Below, in pieces: positions 25,801-35,754 of a stretch of DNA of 64,000 bases. Made by a program: the position numbers and the translations under genes. The notes under the pieces are model-generated. The model did no database searches, was not told where the DNA came from, and saw only the letters and a list, made by a program, of their open reading frames with translations. This DNA is from Trichobilharzia regenti. Lineage: Eukaryota > Platyhelminthes > Trematoda > Strigeidida > Schistosomatidae. Numbering within the stretch: position 1 is the first letter of the stretch; each line of letters begins with the position of its first letter. The stretch covers positions 90,804,903-90,868,902 of the forward strand of contig OX235262.1 of NCBI GenBank assembly GCA_944472135.2, written 5' to 3'.

Positions 25801-28800
25801 TGATAAAACAGTGTTTTAAAGAAGGAAACAAAAAAGTGCCAGAACCTTCTTTTCGTAGAAATATTTTTAATTGCACTGAAGCAAATCAAATTAAAGTAAA
25901 TTAAGCCAATCGAAGTTATGTATTTTTAATGTAGCTAAAAGAAAATTAGAATACTTCACAAGACATAATCTTCCAATATATGCGATCTCAACGTGTGGAG
26001 ATTCTTATCTTCCTTAAGATTACCAGTAAAACTTTTGTTGTTTAGGCAGTGAAACTTGTATTCTGTAAAATGGTCTTTGTAACAGGTAAGAATTTCAATA
26101 AAATTAATAATTAGTCAAAAAAAATTACGATAGAATGAAACCTAAATATAGAAAAATGGAATAGATGCAAAAAGCTGGCTTCCTTTCAAAGAGAAAATTG
26201 TAAATTAATGAATGAAAGTTGTATTCCGATCATTGGACACAATATACGATGGGCAAAGGTCGGCAAAGGTATCTTTTCGGCAATTTTATCCTCAAGGACT
26301 GTAGTAAAGAAGTGAGAATACATGTTCAAAAGAAACTAGTCTAACCTTTACCATGGACTTAATTTTGTTCAGGACCTTAGTTATTATTTTTCCTCATTTC
26401 ATTCTGTTCATCTTATCTTCAGCTACAGAAGTTGTTATTCCAATCTTTTCATCACAACTTCAAGCTTTCATATCAAGTTAAAAATTATTAACTGACTTCG
26501 TTACTATGGTTGTAACTACAGAAGACAAGGGCCAGGAAACAGATCGTTTATTACGGAAATCAGCACATATTTATATATATTTCATGTACATTATTATAGC
26601 TTATTTAAGCAGAGAAACACAGTCCTCTGATTGGTTGTTTCTTGCTCAAGGTTATTCTATATCGCTTGTGCCTGGTTTCTCAGAAAGTTAAGTCATATAT
26701 CTGCGAATCGTATTTGCCCACGTTAAGTCTGCTGTGTTTGGTTGTTGAATCAGTCTTATTCATATTTTCTCACGGCCAATATTAGCGACATAGACATTGA
26801 CGTAAATTAATGTCTACCAGTTGGCTAGCAGCCTACTCTCACCACATGGTGAAGTAAGTAATCATTATAACTATACGAACTAATGTATAAAAAAATGCGA
26901 TTGAAAAGCTTTTGAGGAGGAAATCGCAGAAAAGATATCTTTGCTGAGCCTTCTACTATTTTCTCACTAATATCATGAAAGATATTTTTTACGAATTTTC
27001 AGATTTAATTAGTTTAAATACTTCATAGAAAAATATCACAGACATTTCCTTTTATAAATTATCATAACTTACTATTTGGATGAATCGGTTAACTGAAATT
27101 CTCTTCTGCGTTCATAACATTCCTTCATTCCAGGATCAGCCCATAATTGATGAATTGCTTCTATTTGTTCAGCTGACAGTGTAACTGCACTTTCAGGATC
27201 GACTTCTTGTATAAGTTGCATGTTATTCTAATGTCAATAACAACAGAGTGTAGGCAGATTTTAAACATCCATACCATAAATTTATATATATATATATATA
27301 TATACATCACATTCTACTTGGGTTTTTGGGACTCTCTTAAAACTGTCATCAGTCAGAAGGCTTGATGCTTTAGATCTAAATAATCGATATATGGACAGAA
27401 CATGGCCATCAGTCATACTTTCTCCGACAGTACGAGGTATACCGGTTTTGTTATTTTAAAAAGATAATTTTATCATCAATCTGGTGATATTTATTCACTA
27501 AGATTAAAAGACTAAGTACTCACTGACACACTCTCTTGAGAAAATGCATATATATATATATATATATATTTTTCATAGGATATGCTGGTAACATGAGGGT
27601 AAAGAAACCTATAATTTGGATGTTCATCGCAAACTCAGTTTTCAGTATTCTCAATATCCACCACTGTAGTTGATCTGTTTTCAAAATACCCTCGTTATTC
27701 AATAGTTTATTTAGTTGTTACATTACAGCTAATTCTTCAACCTGTTTGAATGAATTTCATATCTAACTGTAGTGGTTTAGTATTACAGATATGAAAGTTA
27801 GTTAAACCTAGCAGTTTCCTCGTTCACCAGTTAGTCGTAACCTATCACTATTATGATGCCATCCAGTGTTGAAGCTTACAGAAGTTAACTTATTCCTAAG
27901 TGACGGATCAGTGTAAACTTCATATTTTTCTGTTTCATTACTTTGACATATAATTTCACCATATTATTAAAATAAACTTACTTGATTTCCAGCAATTTTT
28001 AATTCAATTGAAAGTAGGCTTAAAGCATCAAACATCGTGTGCATTGCTAGAAAAATATTCTGATAAATTAAAGCAATGAAAGCCCGTTTATCTGAATCTG
28101 TATAACCAGCTCCATGTATAATTCTCATTTGTTTAACAAACGTACTTTTACCAGATTCACCAGTACCTGTATGAAAAAAGATAAACAGCCTTGCAATTTA
28201 TTTTTTGTCAAACTATACAGTCTGCTAAAAGTGCACCTAAAAGTTAAAAAATGTTTTGCAAAACTTGTACATGCTTTCACTTATGTTTATGCGAAAAGTT
28301 ATTAAGTTGAGTTTTCAGCAGGTGATCTTTCTGGGTACATTAATTATTTTTAAACCGACTTCCTGTCATCTATATCTTTGAAGACAAGTTTACTAACCAA
28401 AAATTAGTCAAACAACTAGCTTTTGAGGAAAGATACTTGTAAAAAGATATTTTAATTCCCTACATTATATTTTTTTTAAATCTACCAAAATGCCTTAGAA
28501 ATAGATAACCATCTTTACTGTTAAATTAGACTGAGACTTGTATTCTCATCGACAATTTCGCTAGCCTGTAAACTTTTTCAGTGACTGATGAATCTAGCCT
28601 ATTGCATTACATCAGCTGGTTTCGTATTGGCCTACTTCAGGAGGCTTTTGTAAATTCCATAACAGCTTCTTATTACCTCACTCTTTTGCCTCTGTATCTT
28701 CTGATTTCAGCCACAGTTATCAACATTTATTATTATTTTATTTTTTGATTTACAGCTTGATTCCACACTGTATTTTTGGTACAAGTATGGAATTTTCAGC

Positions 28801-31800
28801 ATAGATATCGGTAGCCCAAATTTTGCAGGCCGACCATAGATATCAGGTGTGCGTCGGCGGAGGCTCGAACCTCGGACCATGTGCATGGTCGGTGAGAGTC
28901 CTAACCACTGTGCCACCGACGCACATCCACTGATACGAATGATAGTTTGATGTCTTTGGTTAATTATTCATTAACTTAAGTAGGGGGACTAAGACGGCCT
29001 ACATACGGTGTATTTCCCAACTAAAAAAGTCTGCTTTTATCTTTGGCGCCGTACCTTTTAATTCGTGAAACATAAACCAAAGAGACTATAAATAGTGGTT
29101 ACGACGAAAGCTTCCAACAACCTAACAGTGACAGGGGAGATAATTATTTTGAAAATAGTGCTGAAAATTTTGTTTAAAATAGTACTGAAAGTTTCGTAGC
29201 TCAGCGTTTCAATATAAAGGAGACAACAACATTAAAGTGTGAAAAAATAAATTTTATGTTTTATGTTATGTAGAATAATTAACACATTTAAGATAATTAG
29301 TGTACAATAATGTGAATTTTCCCTTGTGCTATCATTGCGGCAAGAAGCAGTTCCCATTAATTTCTGTATTTTAGACAAAATGAGGTTTAAACTTCTCCTT
29401 TGAAATGCCTCTGATGAAATGTTTGACATAGTATACACCAGTAACTACTCATTATCACCAAAGACGGAAAGTGCAGACTTTTTTTCAACGGATATTTCAG
29501 CCACTGATACAAATTAGTTTAGAGAAACACCGTTATGAACATTATATTTCTTACGACAATTAATCCATTGTCTATTCTGGAAACGTCTGGGAACAATAAA
29601 TGTGCATTTTAGATAACTTTTGGTTGCTTTACAGTTCCACCAGATATCACTTATATGATTAGTGACATTCTATAGAGAAGTTATTCCAACATTTCTGTGT
29701 TTCTAAAAGGAAAATTATGAAAGTTTAACGTGAACTGAAGTTAGGACAGATGCCACTTCGAATAAAATGCTTTCTATATTCACTAAATAAACGTAGTTAC
29801 AAGTTTAAAAATCTCAGATTGCTGTAAGGTTTTGAATCAGTAGGCTTTAACATTGCTTTATTATTCTTATGACTGGAGTAAGCATACAAACTGGCCAAGT
29901 AATAATCATCATTCATAGAAACATCATCCAGGAGTTCATTATGGGGATAATTTTGATGTTTGATATACTTCATCTAACTGTTTTGCAAATAAAGCTTTAT
30001 TATAATTATAAGTAAGCGATGGGAACTAAGTCTTCATCAATACATAATCAATTGTATTAAGTAAGATACGCCGTTACTTAAATAAAAAGAGAAAATATCA
30101 TTGTCTGCTTTCTAAGTCAAAGTTACTTCACCCTTGTTATCATTTCTGTGAAACTTACTTATTTATTCTTTATGACTTATATAGGAATTAGTTCCCTTTA
30201 TGAATTTCAACAAGACGATAATAAGGCATAGTTTACCTGAGACATGTAATGTATTGACGCAAAGTGCTTCGAATATTCTGAATCATACATAACTGTCATG
30301 TAAAATTTATATATAGGATAAAATATGCAAATTATAGTCTCACGGTCATTGTCACAGATGGGACGAAAGGATAAGATTAATGCCCAAGTAACTCTTGGTT
30401 TTAGGGCTGAATTTCCAAGAGAGATATATGATGATAACTATAAGACATCAAGTACACAATCTGTTCACGTCAACTTAGTGTACCTATGACAGCAAAACAC
30501 TGTATGGTATATTTGACCAGTTAATCATTCTGATGCATTCATTTCCAGAAAATCTGCTGGGATATGATTAGTTTTGTTTCTCTGTTGGATCAGACATTCA
30601 AGTGCACGGTGTACCCCCTCCCTAATGTTTTAATTTTTTTTTTCGTTTTAACGTGTACGCATACAGACTGGCTCTGATGCCATTTTTGTGCTTTTCAATT
30701 ATGTTGTCAACACGGACATTCTTTAAGCTTGTAGTACAACCGTATTTATTAGATAAATTCTAGATCTCCTTGTCTAAATAATCTTGACTTTCCACTTTAC
30801 TTCAATACACTGCCCGTCAGAGCATATTTCCACCTAACTGAGTCTTTTTAATTTGTGTGTTGTCGTCAGCGCTTACAAGTTAGGTAGAGTACTGATTTAT
30901 TGGGTAACTAGGCAAATTTATTTTTAGTAGGGGCTTATGCAATGTAACTTGTCAACATCGCCACCGGTACCCTAGAAGTACACAGAGGGAAGTATTTCCA
31001 CTCATCACATTCTTTAGGATCATCATCAAAATGAAACTTCGTCTTACATTGATTAACATAACAGAAAATTAGCCAGTGAGATGTCTAGTAGATTTTGAAA
31101 TCAATCTTAATATATGTGAAAAAAATCCATAGAATAAACCCAAAACTACTGCTAATAAACCAGAGACTAAAACAGTCGTAAAACACCACCACCTGATTCA
31201 GTTAAACTGAATATTAAATTATTTTAAATAATTACTTCGGAAGAATTGTAGTCATAAATCCACACCATTTAGAGATTCATTAAAAACCAGGGGGCGGTAG
31301 GCAGCTATTTCACTCGAATTTACAACTCTTCAGTAGTGGACACTCAAGATCTTAAGATTACGGGAGGATTACGTTGAGCTTTTGGCCAGTTGGACTGGGA
31401 TCCAAATACTCGTATTTTCAAACCCCTATTAATATACTGTCTGTCTGTCTGTCTGGATTCAACATAGAACTTGGCACCGAAGTGCAGCAGTTCGAGTTGC
31501 CACGGTATACCACCAGTGCCATACAATGCCATTAGTGGTTCACTGGATTTCGTTCCATTGGCTAGATGGTGAACTTGTTCATCTCATAACCTAATACATC
31601 TGTGTTCGTTATGTGGTCGAGTCACAGACGTACATTTCTGAAGCATCTCAAACCCAGGATGAAACATTCTATTCAGTACTCCTTAACTTTGAACAGCTCC
31701 CTAAGTGATTTCCGTTCGTGACTAAATTTGCGTTGGAACTAATTAAAATCCCTACTCACATAAATATGAGTACACGCTAAGTGTTTCTGGACATTTCATA

Positions 31801-32353
31801 CATTAAACACTATTAGGTGTACATGTACTATATACCTGAAGAACTTTATAACATGTAATGGCAACTTATTTTTTGATTGTTTTGGGGAGCATAAGAGTGA
31901 TAAAGTCAATAATATAAGAAATTCGGTAATCACACTAAATATTAAATAAGCTAACTGCTAAAAATGCAGTTATTATATTCATATGAATGCATACTATGTA
32001 ATGCATATTAGTTTATCAGAAGCTAAACTATCTTTACAGACTTCACTTTTTTCAGTAAGAATATTGTCGCTCCATGAAGTCACAGCAGTTTATAAGTCAC
32101 ATAGTAGAGTTGTCATCAAAGGATAGGTATTTTGTGTCAAGTGTTCCACTATTATAAACAATTCAAGTACCATTATACCTAACTATCTAATATTTGAATT
32201 TGAATGTTTTACTAAAGTTTGTCGTAACAACTCACCGAGAAGTAATAATTTCACTTCCTTTCTACCTGCACTTTTGTCTTTGTGTAGCTGACGTTCGATC
32301 TCCCGACTAATTCTCTGTTGCTCTCTAGCTTCTTCTGATAAACAGCAGGACAT
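15798..32353 (-). CDS. Gq-type heterotrimeric G-protein alpha subunit (gene span, 3' end not found)
   Basis: Signal-transducing GTPase that couples seven-helix receptors at the plasma membrane, in the Gq class typically to phospholipase C-beta. Five exons (32353-32236, 28166-27982, 27227-27073, 18471-18343, 15927-15798) join in consistent phase to 239 codons. The start [12 protein letters not shown] has two cysteines at positions 3-4, the usual palmitoylation sites of this class. P-loop GTGESGKS is at 40-47, [17 protein letters not shown] near 139-155, switch [10 protein letters not shown] near 175-183, and switch [14 protein letters not shown] near 199-210. Exon breaks at G/TGESGKS and after [10 protein letters not shown] match positions I recall for vertebrate Gq genes. 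A full subunit has about 355 residues, so about 115 (NKxD guanine motif and receptor-binding tail) are missing and probably lie left of the window. Introns are full of retroelements. Confidence 0.93.
16520..17000. repeat. Composite tRNA-derived SINE region (family D) in G-alpha intron 4
   Basis: Contains the minus-strand tRNA-like head AATGGTGAGTGGGCTCATC near 16660 and, at 16930-17000, GGACGAAACAGCCATCC followed by CTTCCTGGTTTCCAATG, a diverged form of the family D tail seen at 34.5 kb. The pieces run in different directions, so this is probably two SINE copies inserted into each other. Confidence 0.5.
17635..17835 (-). repeat. Sm-alpha-like SINE with degenerate hammerhead ribozyme
   Basis: Minus-strand copy. 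Its tRNA-like head is near 17770-17835 (AAGTGGTCCAGTGGATAAAC), then TTAGAGCCTCAATGGG in the box B position. The hammerhead segment near 17640-17710 reads CATCCAGATGACGAGTCC then AATAGGACGAAATGCACATCC on the minus strand. Schistosome hammerheads have CTGACGAG at the first position; here it is ATGACGAG, so the CUGANGA box is broken while the GAAA box is kept. Confidence 0.75.
17880..18125 (+). repeat. Sm-alpha-like SINE, second copy in opposite orientation, plus palindrome arm
   Basis: Plus-strand partial copy: CTGGGTTCGAGCCTCGATGG (box B), then CATCCAATTGATGAGTCC and AATAGGACGAAATGCGC. The hammerhead core has TTGATGAG in place of CTGATGAG. From 18035 to 18125 follows CATCTGCACAAGGAGCC...GGCGGGAAAATC, the same sequence that forms palindrome arms at 35.9 and 38.5 kb. 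It faces the minus copy at 17635, forming an inverted pair. Confidence 0.7.
18343..18471 (-). CDS. G-alpha(q) exon 4 (switch I)
   Basis: 129 bases, acceptor TTTTCTTTTTCTTTAG, donor GTTAGT. Encodes [19 protein letters not shown] and [15 protein letters not shown], including the switch I arginine and threonine that contact GTP and magnesium. Splits an arginine codon AG/A with exon 5. The intron before it spans 8.6 kb. Confidence 0.93.
19000..19325. repeat. SINE-derived sequence (family D) in G-alpha intron 3
   Basis: Contains, on the minus strand, CCCAGTGGCTTAGTGGTCTA (box A-like) and GTCCTGGATTCGAAAC (box B-like) near 19085-19150. After that comes GTGAGAAGTCATGACCAATG, shared with GTGAGAAGTCGTGACCAGTG at 34.33 kb. 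It abuts the solo LTR at 19334. Confidence 0.5.
19334..19671 (+). mobile_element. Solo LTR of the miniature LTR-element family
   Basis: 338 bp starting TGTGGTGAGGCCTGGCTGC and ending CTTCTGTTGTTACA, flanked by a 4-bp target duplication GTAG at 19330-19333 and 19672-19675. It shares the start, the AATAAA signal before AATCTGTTGCCTG and the end with the 317-bp LTRs at 39384 and 40123. A solo LTR forms when the two LTRs of an element recombine and remove the interior. It is more diverged than the pair at 39-40 kb, hence older. Confidence 0.88.
19685..19845 (+). repeat. tRNA-derived SINE head (family D)
   Basis: TTTGGGTTCGAAGTCCAATCG (parts of a box B) followed by GGTGCGTACTGCCAATGAG matches TGGGTTCGAACCCCATTGG and GGTGCGTACTGCTGATGG at 34.5 kb. 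It ends before a (TA)n microsatellite at 19852-19881. Confidence 0.5.
20790..21925 (+). pseudogene. Non-LTR retrotransposon, RT core to C-terminus (family R, RTE-like)
   Basis: Broken reverse transcriptase of an APE-type non-LTR element, in G-alpha intron 3. In shifting frames one reads [28 protein letters not shown], then [17 protein letters not shown] (the FADD/VDD catalytic motif) and [17 protein letters not shown]. The C-terminal domain follows: [34 protein letters not shown] and [17 protein letters not shown]. Stops and frameshifts occur throughout. The 3' end at about 21920 has AATAATAAATAATAATA repeats, a typical tail of RTE-type elements. A second copy lies at 46.3 kb. The clade assignment is tentative. 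Confidence 0.75.
22935..23165 (-). repeat. tRNA-derived SINE (family C)
   Basis: Minus-strand head TTGAATAGCTCAGTAGTAAC with box B GGGTTCGAATCTCAGAAGG, body TTGCAGATAAGCCTTGCTGA. It is close to the 15.2-kb copy. Immediately beyond it, 23175-23262 holds a partial copy in the opposite direction (GCACGAAACCTAGGTCCAAG), so the two form a small inverted pair. The 86-residue ORF spanning them is not a gene. Confidence 0.65.
24440..24840 (-). pseudogene. Non-LTR retrotransposon 3' fragment (family R)
   Basis: On the minus strand the order AAAATCTTTTCCAACAGCC, GGCCAGAAAGAACAAG, GATCAATTAGCCAAGAACC and GGAAATGGAGACAG parallels the C-terminal region of the elements at 21.5 and 46.5 kb. No intact frame. 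Located in G-alpha intron 3. Confidence 0.6.
25401..25632 (+). repeat. tRNA-derived SINE (family B, body type 1), best-preserved head
   Basis: Head GTGCGTCGGTGGCACAGCGG and GGTTAGGACGCTCGCC (box A region), then GGGGTTCGATCCCCGGCCG (perfect box B and T-arm-like stem). The body includes AATAATTCTGGTAAAGAGG and GAGGCTAGCAACCCC, ending with AACTTGAAGGAAAAAAAC. The head could still be recognised by pol III. It is not a functional tRNA, because no acceptor stem closes around the head. Confidence 0.75.
26511..26846 (-). mobile_element. Solo LTR (minus orientation) of the miniature LTR-element family
   Basis: 336 bp. On the minus strand it starts TGTGGTGAGAGTAGGCTGCT and ends with CTTGTCTTCTGTAGTTACA. 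The target duplication TGGT stands at 26507-26510 and 26847-26850. It shares the CACAGCAGACTTAACGTGGG region and termini with the LTRs at 39.4 and 40.1 kb. It lies in G-alpha intron 3, 0.2 kb from exon 3. Confidence 0.87.
27073..27227 (-). CDS. G-alpha(q) exon 3 (helical domain)
   Basis: 155 bases, acceptor ...GACATTAG, donor GTAAGT. Begins [18 protein letters not shown] and contains [19 protein letters not shown], the conserved helical-domain segment of G-alpha proteins. The last tyrosine codon is split TA/C with exon 4. Confidence 0.93.
27281..27570. repeat. Two (TA)n microsatellites in G-alpha intron 2
   Basis: TA runs at about 27283-27305 and 27548-27570, with ordinary AT-rich intron between and around them. 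Similar runs occur at 3161-3191, 19852-19881 and about 35197-35214. Confidence 0.8.
27982..28166 (-). CDS. G-alpha(q) exon 2 (P-loop)
   Basis: 185 bases, acceptor ...TTTTTTCATACAG, donor GTAAGT. Encodes [18 protein letters not shown] (P-loop and following helix), then [18 protein letters not shown], the start of the helical domain. Ends in phase 0 at glutamine 101. Confidence 0.93.
28731..28925 (-). repeat. tRNA-derived SINE (family B, body type 2)
   Basis: Minus-strand copy: head TGTGCGTCGGTGGCACAGTG and box B GAGGTTCGAGCCTCCGCCG, then a body with TATCTATGGTCGGCCTGC and ATTCCATACTTGTACC, ending in AAATCAAAAAATAAAATAA. It lies in G-alpha intron 1 and is very similar to 36034-36230. Confidence 0.75.
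28930..31265. other. G-alpha intron 1, unassigned part
   Basis: AT-rich intron. A short phrase at 30885-30905 (CTTACAAGTTAGGTAGAGTA) resembles the last part of the 382-bp LTRs at 56.5 and 62.0 kb, but the similarity is too short to call an LTR. Nothing else was recognised. Confidence 0.4.
31270..31730. repeat. Family D SINE copies and a TCTG microsatellite
   Basis: The plus-strand end has GGATGAAACATTCTATTCAG then CTCCCTAAGTGATTTCCG, a diverged family D tail. The left end has the complement of a tail near 31275-31300. A (CTGT)n tract is at 31437-31455. The pieces suggest two old SINE copies in G-alpha intron 1. Confidence 0.45.
32236..32353 (-). CDS. G-alpha(q) exon 1
   Basis: 118 coding bases, ATG at 32353-32351. 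It encodes the N-terminal helix ([12 protein letters not shown], then IEQ-like [14 protein letters not shown]) and ends KLLLLG with the glycine codon split after its first base. Donor GTGAGT at 32235. The N-terminal helix binds beta-gamma, and cysteines 3 and 4 are candidate lipid sites. No stop precedes the ATG closely; the start is chosen by homology to Gq N-termini. Confidence 0.9.
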
Positions 32354-33109
32354 TTGATGAAATAAAAACGCTTATTTATTGCTGAAATAATAGCTATTTA
32401 TCGGAGTATTTATATAGGGGTAGATTCTCCAGATATATAGAATGACTTCAAACGATTGGAAACAGTAGAAAGACAATCCCTTCTCGTATTATCTTCAATA
32501 TGTTTGGACACGCCCTAAAATCATCCGACTTTTTAAATTAAACATATAAAGAAACCAAGGGATTATTGTGATTTTCAAGTAATTTGATAAAGTGATTTCG
32601 AATTTCGTATGAATTCAGTTCTGCTGACATAATTTTGGTACAGTTTTCGACAATTCTGCTGCTCAAGTAAGCTATGTGAGATGGTCTTTCTTACATGGTC
32701 AGATTGACTTATTGTTGAGAGGTAGTGATTAGAGTTGACATAAAAACCTGTCACCACCACGGCAGACAAACTAGTAACCTTTGACTTAGGGGTTCTGTCT
32801 CCTAAGGTTATACTGAGAATTTATGCCGGTGGTATTTTCATGTCCGCATTTTTCGTTGATCCCCTAGTGACAGATTGAATTAATCAACTGGGAGACAGAT
32901 AGTCCAAAGTAAACTCTTGTTAACGAAATTAATTTATTCTTTGAAAATCCATGCAATGTAAACTGAGTATGATTTGTTTTCACGTTTATTTGTGCTCCCT
33001 GTTAATTATTTTAGAAGGGAAATGCTTGGTGTCTGTTGAGATGTTGTCTCCTAGTACAGACACTTCGACAATGTTTTGGGATTAATGTGGATTTCTTTTG
33101 GTTGATAGT

Positions 33110-33230
33110 GGTTAGCAGTCGAATACAGGGTAGGCATTTCGTCCTATTTGGAACTAACTGGTTAGTTAGATATACCTGTATACTCTATGAGTGAGGGTGT
33201 TCCTACTGAAACTCGGATCCCGCACCTATC
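33110..33230 (-). repeat. Sm-alpha-like repeat, heavily degenerate hammerhead
   Basis: On the minus strand: CCAGTTAGTTCCAAATAGG, then ACGAAATGCCTACCCTGTAT and GCTAACCACTATC. The GAAA box survives, but the CUGANGA box is lost (AGTTAGT). It faces the plus copy at 33400-33545 across a palindrome. Confidence 0.6.
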
Positions 33231-33352
33231 CCCATTATGGATAAGATTTTATTTTGATAAATCACACAGTGATGTACAGTAACATTAACTGTTATTATTA
33301 TTGTACAACACTGTGTGATTTATCAAAATAAAATCTTATCCATAATGGAGTT
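33230..33352. repeat. Near-perfect palindrome, about 40-bp arms
   Basis: CCATTATGGATAAGATTTTA...AAATCACACAGTG at about 33232-33276 is repeated in reverse complement at about 33309-33347, with a loop of some 33 bp. It could fold into a very stable hairpin. It sits exactly between the two oppositely oriented Sm-alpha-like copies. Confidence 0.85.
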
Positions 33353-33399
33353 ACGCTCTACCCAAGTTTTATACTTATACCAAAGTAATATCCACCATA

Positions 33400-33545
33400 C
33401 CATGATAAGCGTCTGGAAGGGTTGATGCAGAGTTCGAGTTTCAAAGCGGACACCATCACACACTAGCGACGTGGGTACATCCGGCTGGCGAGTTCTAAAT
33501 AGGAAGAAATGCACATCTTGGATTCCACCGATAGTCACCACCAAT
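33400..33545 (+). repeat. Sm-alpha-like repeat with hammerhead segment
   Basis: AGAGTTCGAGTTTCAAAGCGG (box B-like, read in parts), then TACATCCGGCTGGCGAGTTC, TAAATAGGAAGAAATGCAC and GATTCCACCGATAGTCACC. The first core box is CTGGCGA, an A-to-G change at a required position. Confidence 0.65.
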
Positions 33546-34199
33546 AAAAAATCTATCTATTAGATTACTTTTTCTTACCTACTTACTAAGCAATTCTTAA
33601 TCCCATGCTGTCTACCTATTGAAATACTAACAGAGTTAATATGTAAGAGCCTCCAAATATTTCTGGCTATTACTCTACTCACAATTAGTTAAAGTCCATT
33701 CTTCTCCGGGTTTTGATGTTGCTGAAATACATTAATCGTTAAGCTAGCGTATTGATATGCTACACTCTATTGTCAATGTGCAGTTTGGTTAAAATAATTT
33801 AGGTTGTTTCAAGTAACAAAGCTTTGTTAAAATTTTTAAGTAAAAGATACAGATTTTTAAGATAAAAACAAGCAACGGACACAAAATGCTTGTTTGGTGC
33901 CTTTTAAGTGGATTATTATAAACCTCGACGTAAATATAATGAACACTGACGAGTGCACATTGAGAAAGAAAACTTCATTTATCTGATAATTTTGCAGGAT
34001 TTACTGTGTGAATAGTCTTTTTAAATACTCGAAACTAAACGTACGACTTGACGCATCCAATTTGTCAACTGTATTTAGATTTTCTCTCATCCCAGTGATT
34101 ATAACTCACCCCTTAATAGAAAGCTGCATTTCTCTTCAAATATGAATTCCAGTAATGCCACTATCATTTTGTGTCATATTCCTATTGATTATCTATTTT

Positions 34200-34625
34200 G
34201 CCTCTCTAACTGATATCAATATGTGGTCAAACTCGTAAAAACAAATCTAATCCCCACAAACCAATTCCTAAAAATTAATCTGACTCTCACTAGTGACTTG
34301 CAACAGGATGTAGTTTCCTAGAGCTCTAGTGAGAAGTCGTGACCAGTGAGATCAATCCAGTTACGTGTGAGGATGAATGTCGTACCAACGACATTGCTTG
34401 GGTTCGCGCTAAATCACGAATTGTTAGAATTCATGAGCCACTGAATAGGGTCCCAGTAGCTGAATGGTATACGAGCTTGTCTTGCCTGGGTTCGAACCCC
34501 ATTGGGTGCGTACTGCTGATGGTTCCCGAATTGGGATGAAACAGCTGTCCAGTACTCCCTGGTTTTCAGTGGTTTTCTAACTTATATCAGTCCGTGGTCA
34601 AACTCGTGAAAATAAATCATAGTTA
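34200..34625 (+). repeat. tRNA-derived SINE (family D), best-preserved copy
   Basis: At 34440 the head CCAGTAGCTGAATGGTATAC is followed by CTGGGTTCGAACCCCATTGG, a textbook box B with T-arm pairing. The tail is TGAAACAGCTGTCCAGTACT, CCCTGGTTTTCAGTGG and CTAACTTATATCAGTCCG. A partial tail also precedes it (34205-34260). It serves as the reference for the other family D calls. Confidence 0.65.
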
Positions 34626-35524
34626 AAATTATCTGCCTACCACTCCACCCTTTCATCAGAACCCATTTGATTCCTCCTACTATATCGCTGTTTCTTCGGT
34701 AATTTCAATTTTACGTATATTGACTATTGTTTGAAAATATCTATGCGTTTACACAATAGAGCATCAAGTTATTGAAAACAACTGTCCCCTCGAATATTTC
34801 TCATTCTGAATGTAATATTAAATACACGTCTCTTTTCGATTGCCTAAATATTTCAACCGCGCGTTTTTACACCTGTGTCAATTGGCTTCGAAAGATAACT
34901 TCAAAAACGCTGAGTTTTCTGTATGTCGAATATTCGATATATGTTCAGAAAAACATGCCTGGAGCAAGACAAAGCATTTTAGATAAGAAATAATTGAAAT
35001 TGTAAGGGCTTGGCAGACAGACCATCTTTTAAACTGTTGGATTTAACTCTCGAAACTAAAAGTGAACGACATTTTGCTAGGCTTACTGCATACATTCGGA
35101 TAAATATGTTCACGTATAAATTCACTTAGAATCTTATATCTTTTGAATAACATAACAACATGCCTATTATGACGTGTACTACTAACAAGATCTATCAGTA
35201 ATATATATATATATGTATAAAGAGATGTTTATTGGCATAAAAACAGTAAATAGCAGGGAGATGGATTTAGTGTAAGAGAAATCAAATGATACAGCGTTAC
35301 GGAGATACATGGCAGTCATGAAAGGAACACAATATAAAGGTCAACACAACACAAAAGATCCATGCAAATGGAGCGTTGAAGACAAAGTGTACATAAATCG
35401 GCTATATGAGATACTAAATGCCAAATAAAAACCCTTTACGAAGTCCTTCGTCTCCTACCGTTACACAATGTTGCAAAACATTGAGAAGTTTAGATTAACT
35501 ATTCTAGCCTACAAACAACATTTA

Positions 35525-35745
35525 ACTAATAATTGGTGGATGGTGATTAACAGTGGAATCCAGGATGTGCATTTCGTCCTGTTCGGAACTTGTCGGCTGG
35601 ATACACCTGCATTCCACACTGAGTGGTGATGTTCCCACCAAGACTCGAACTCAATTCCCATAGTTTCAAACAACAAAGCGTTATCCACTAGACCACTTGG
35701 GCCACGAGAGCCACCTCTTGTGCAATGCGTCATATTAATTATTTA
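35525..35745 (-). repeat. Sm-alpha-like SINE with degenerate hammerhead
   Basis: Minus strand: head GTGGCTCTCGTGGCCCAAGT and GGTCTAGTGGATAACGC, box B GAGTTCGAGTCTTGG, then GTATCCAGCCGACAAGTTCC, GAACAGGACGAAATGCAC and ATCCTGGATTCCACTG. The CUGANGA box reads CCGACAA (two changes). The terminal ATCACCATCCACC is shared by the other copies. Confidence 0.75.
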
Positions 35746-35754
35746 ATTGAATTT

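Noticed and set aside
30885..30910. Similarity to the end of the 382-bp LTR
   Set aside because: About 20 bases only, with no LTR start or target duplication nearby.
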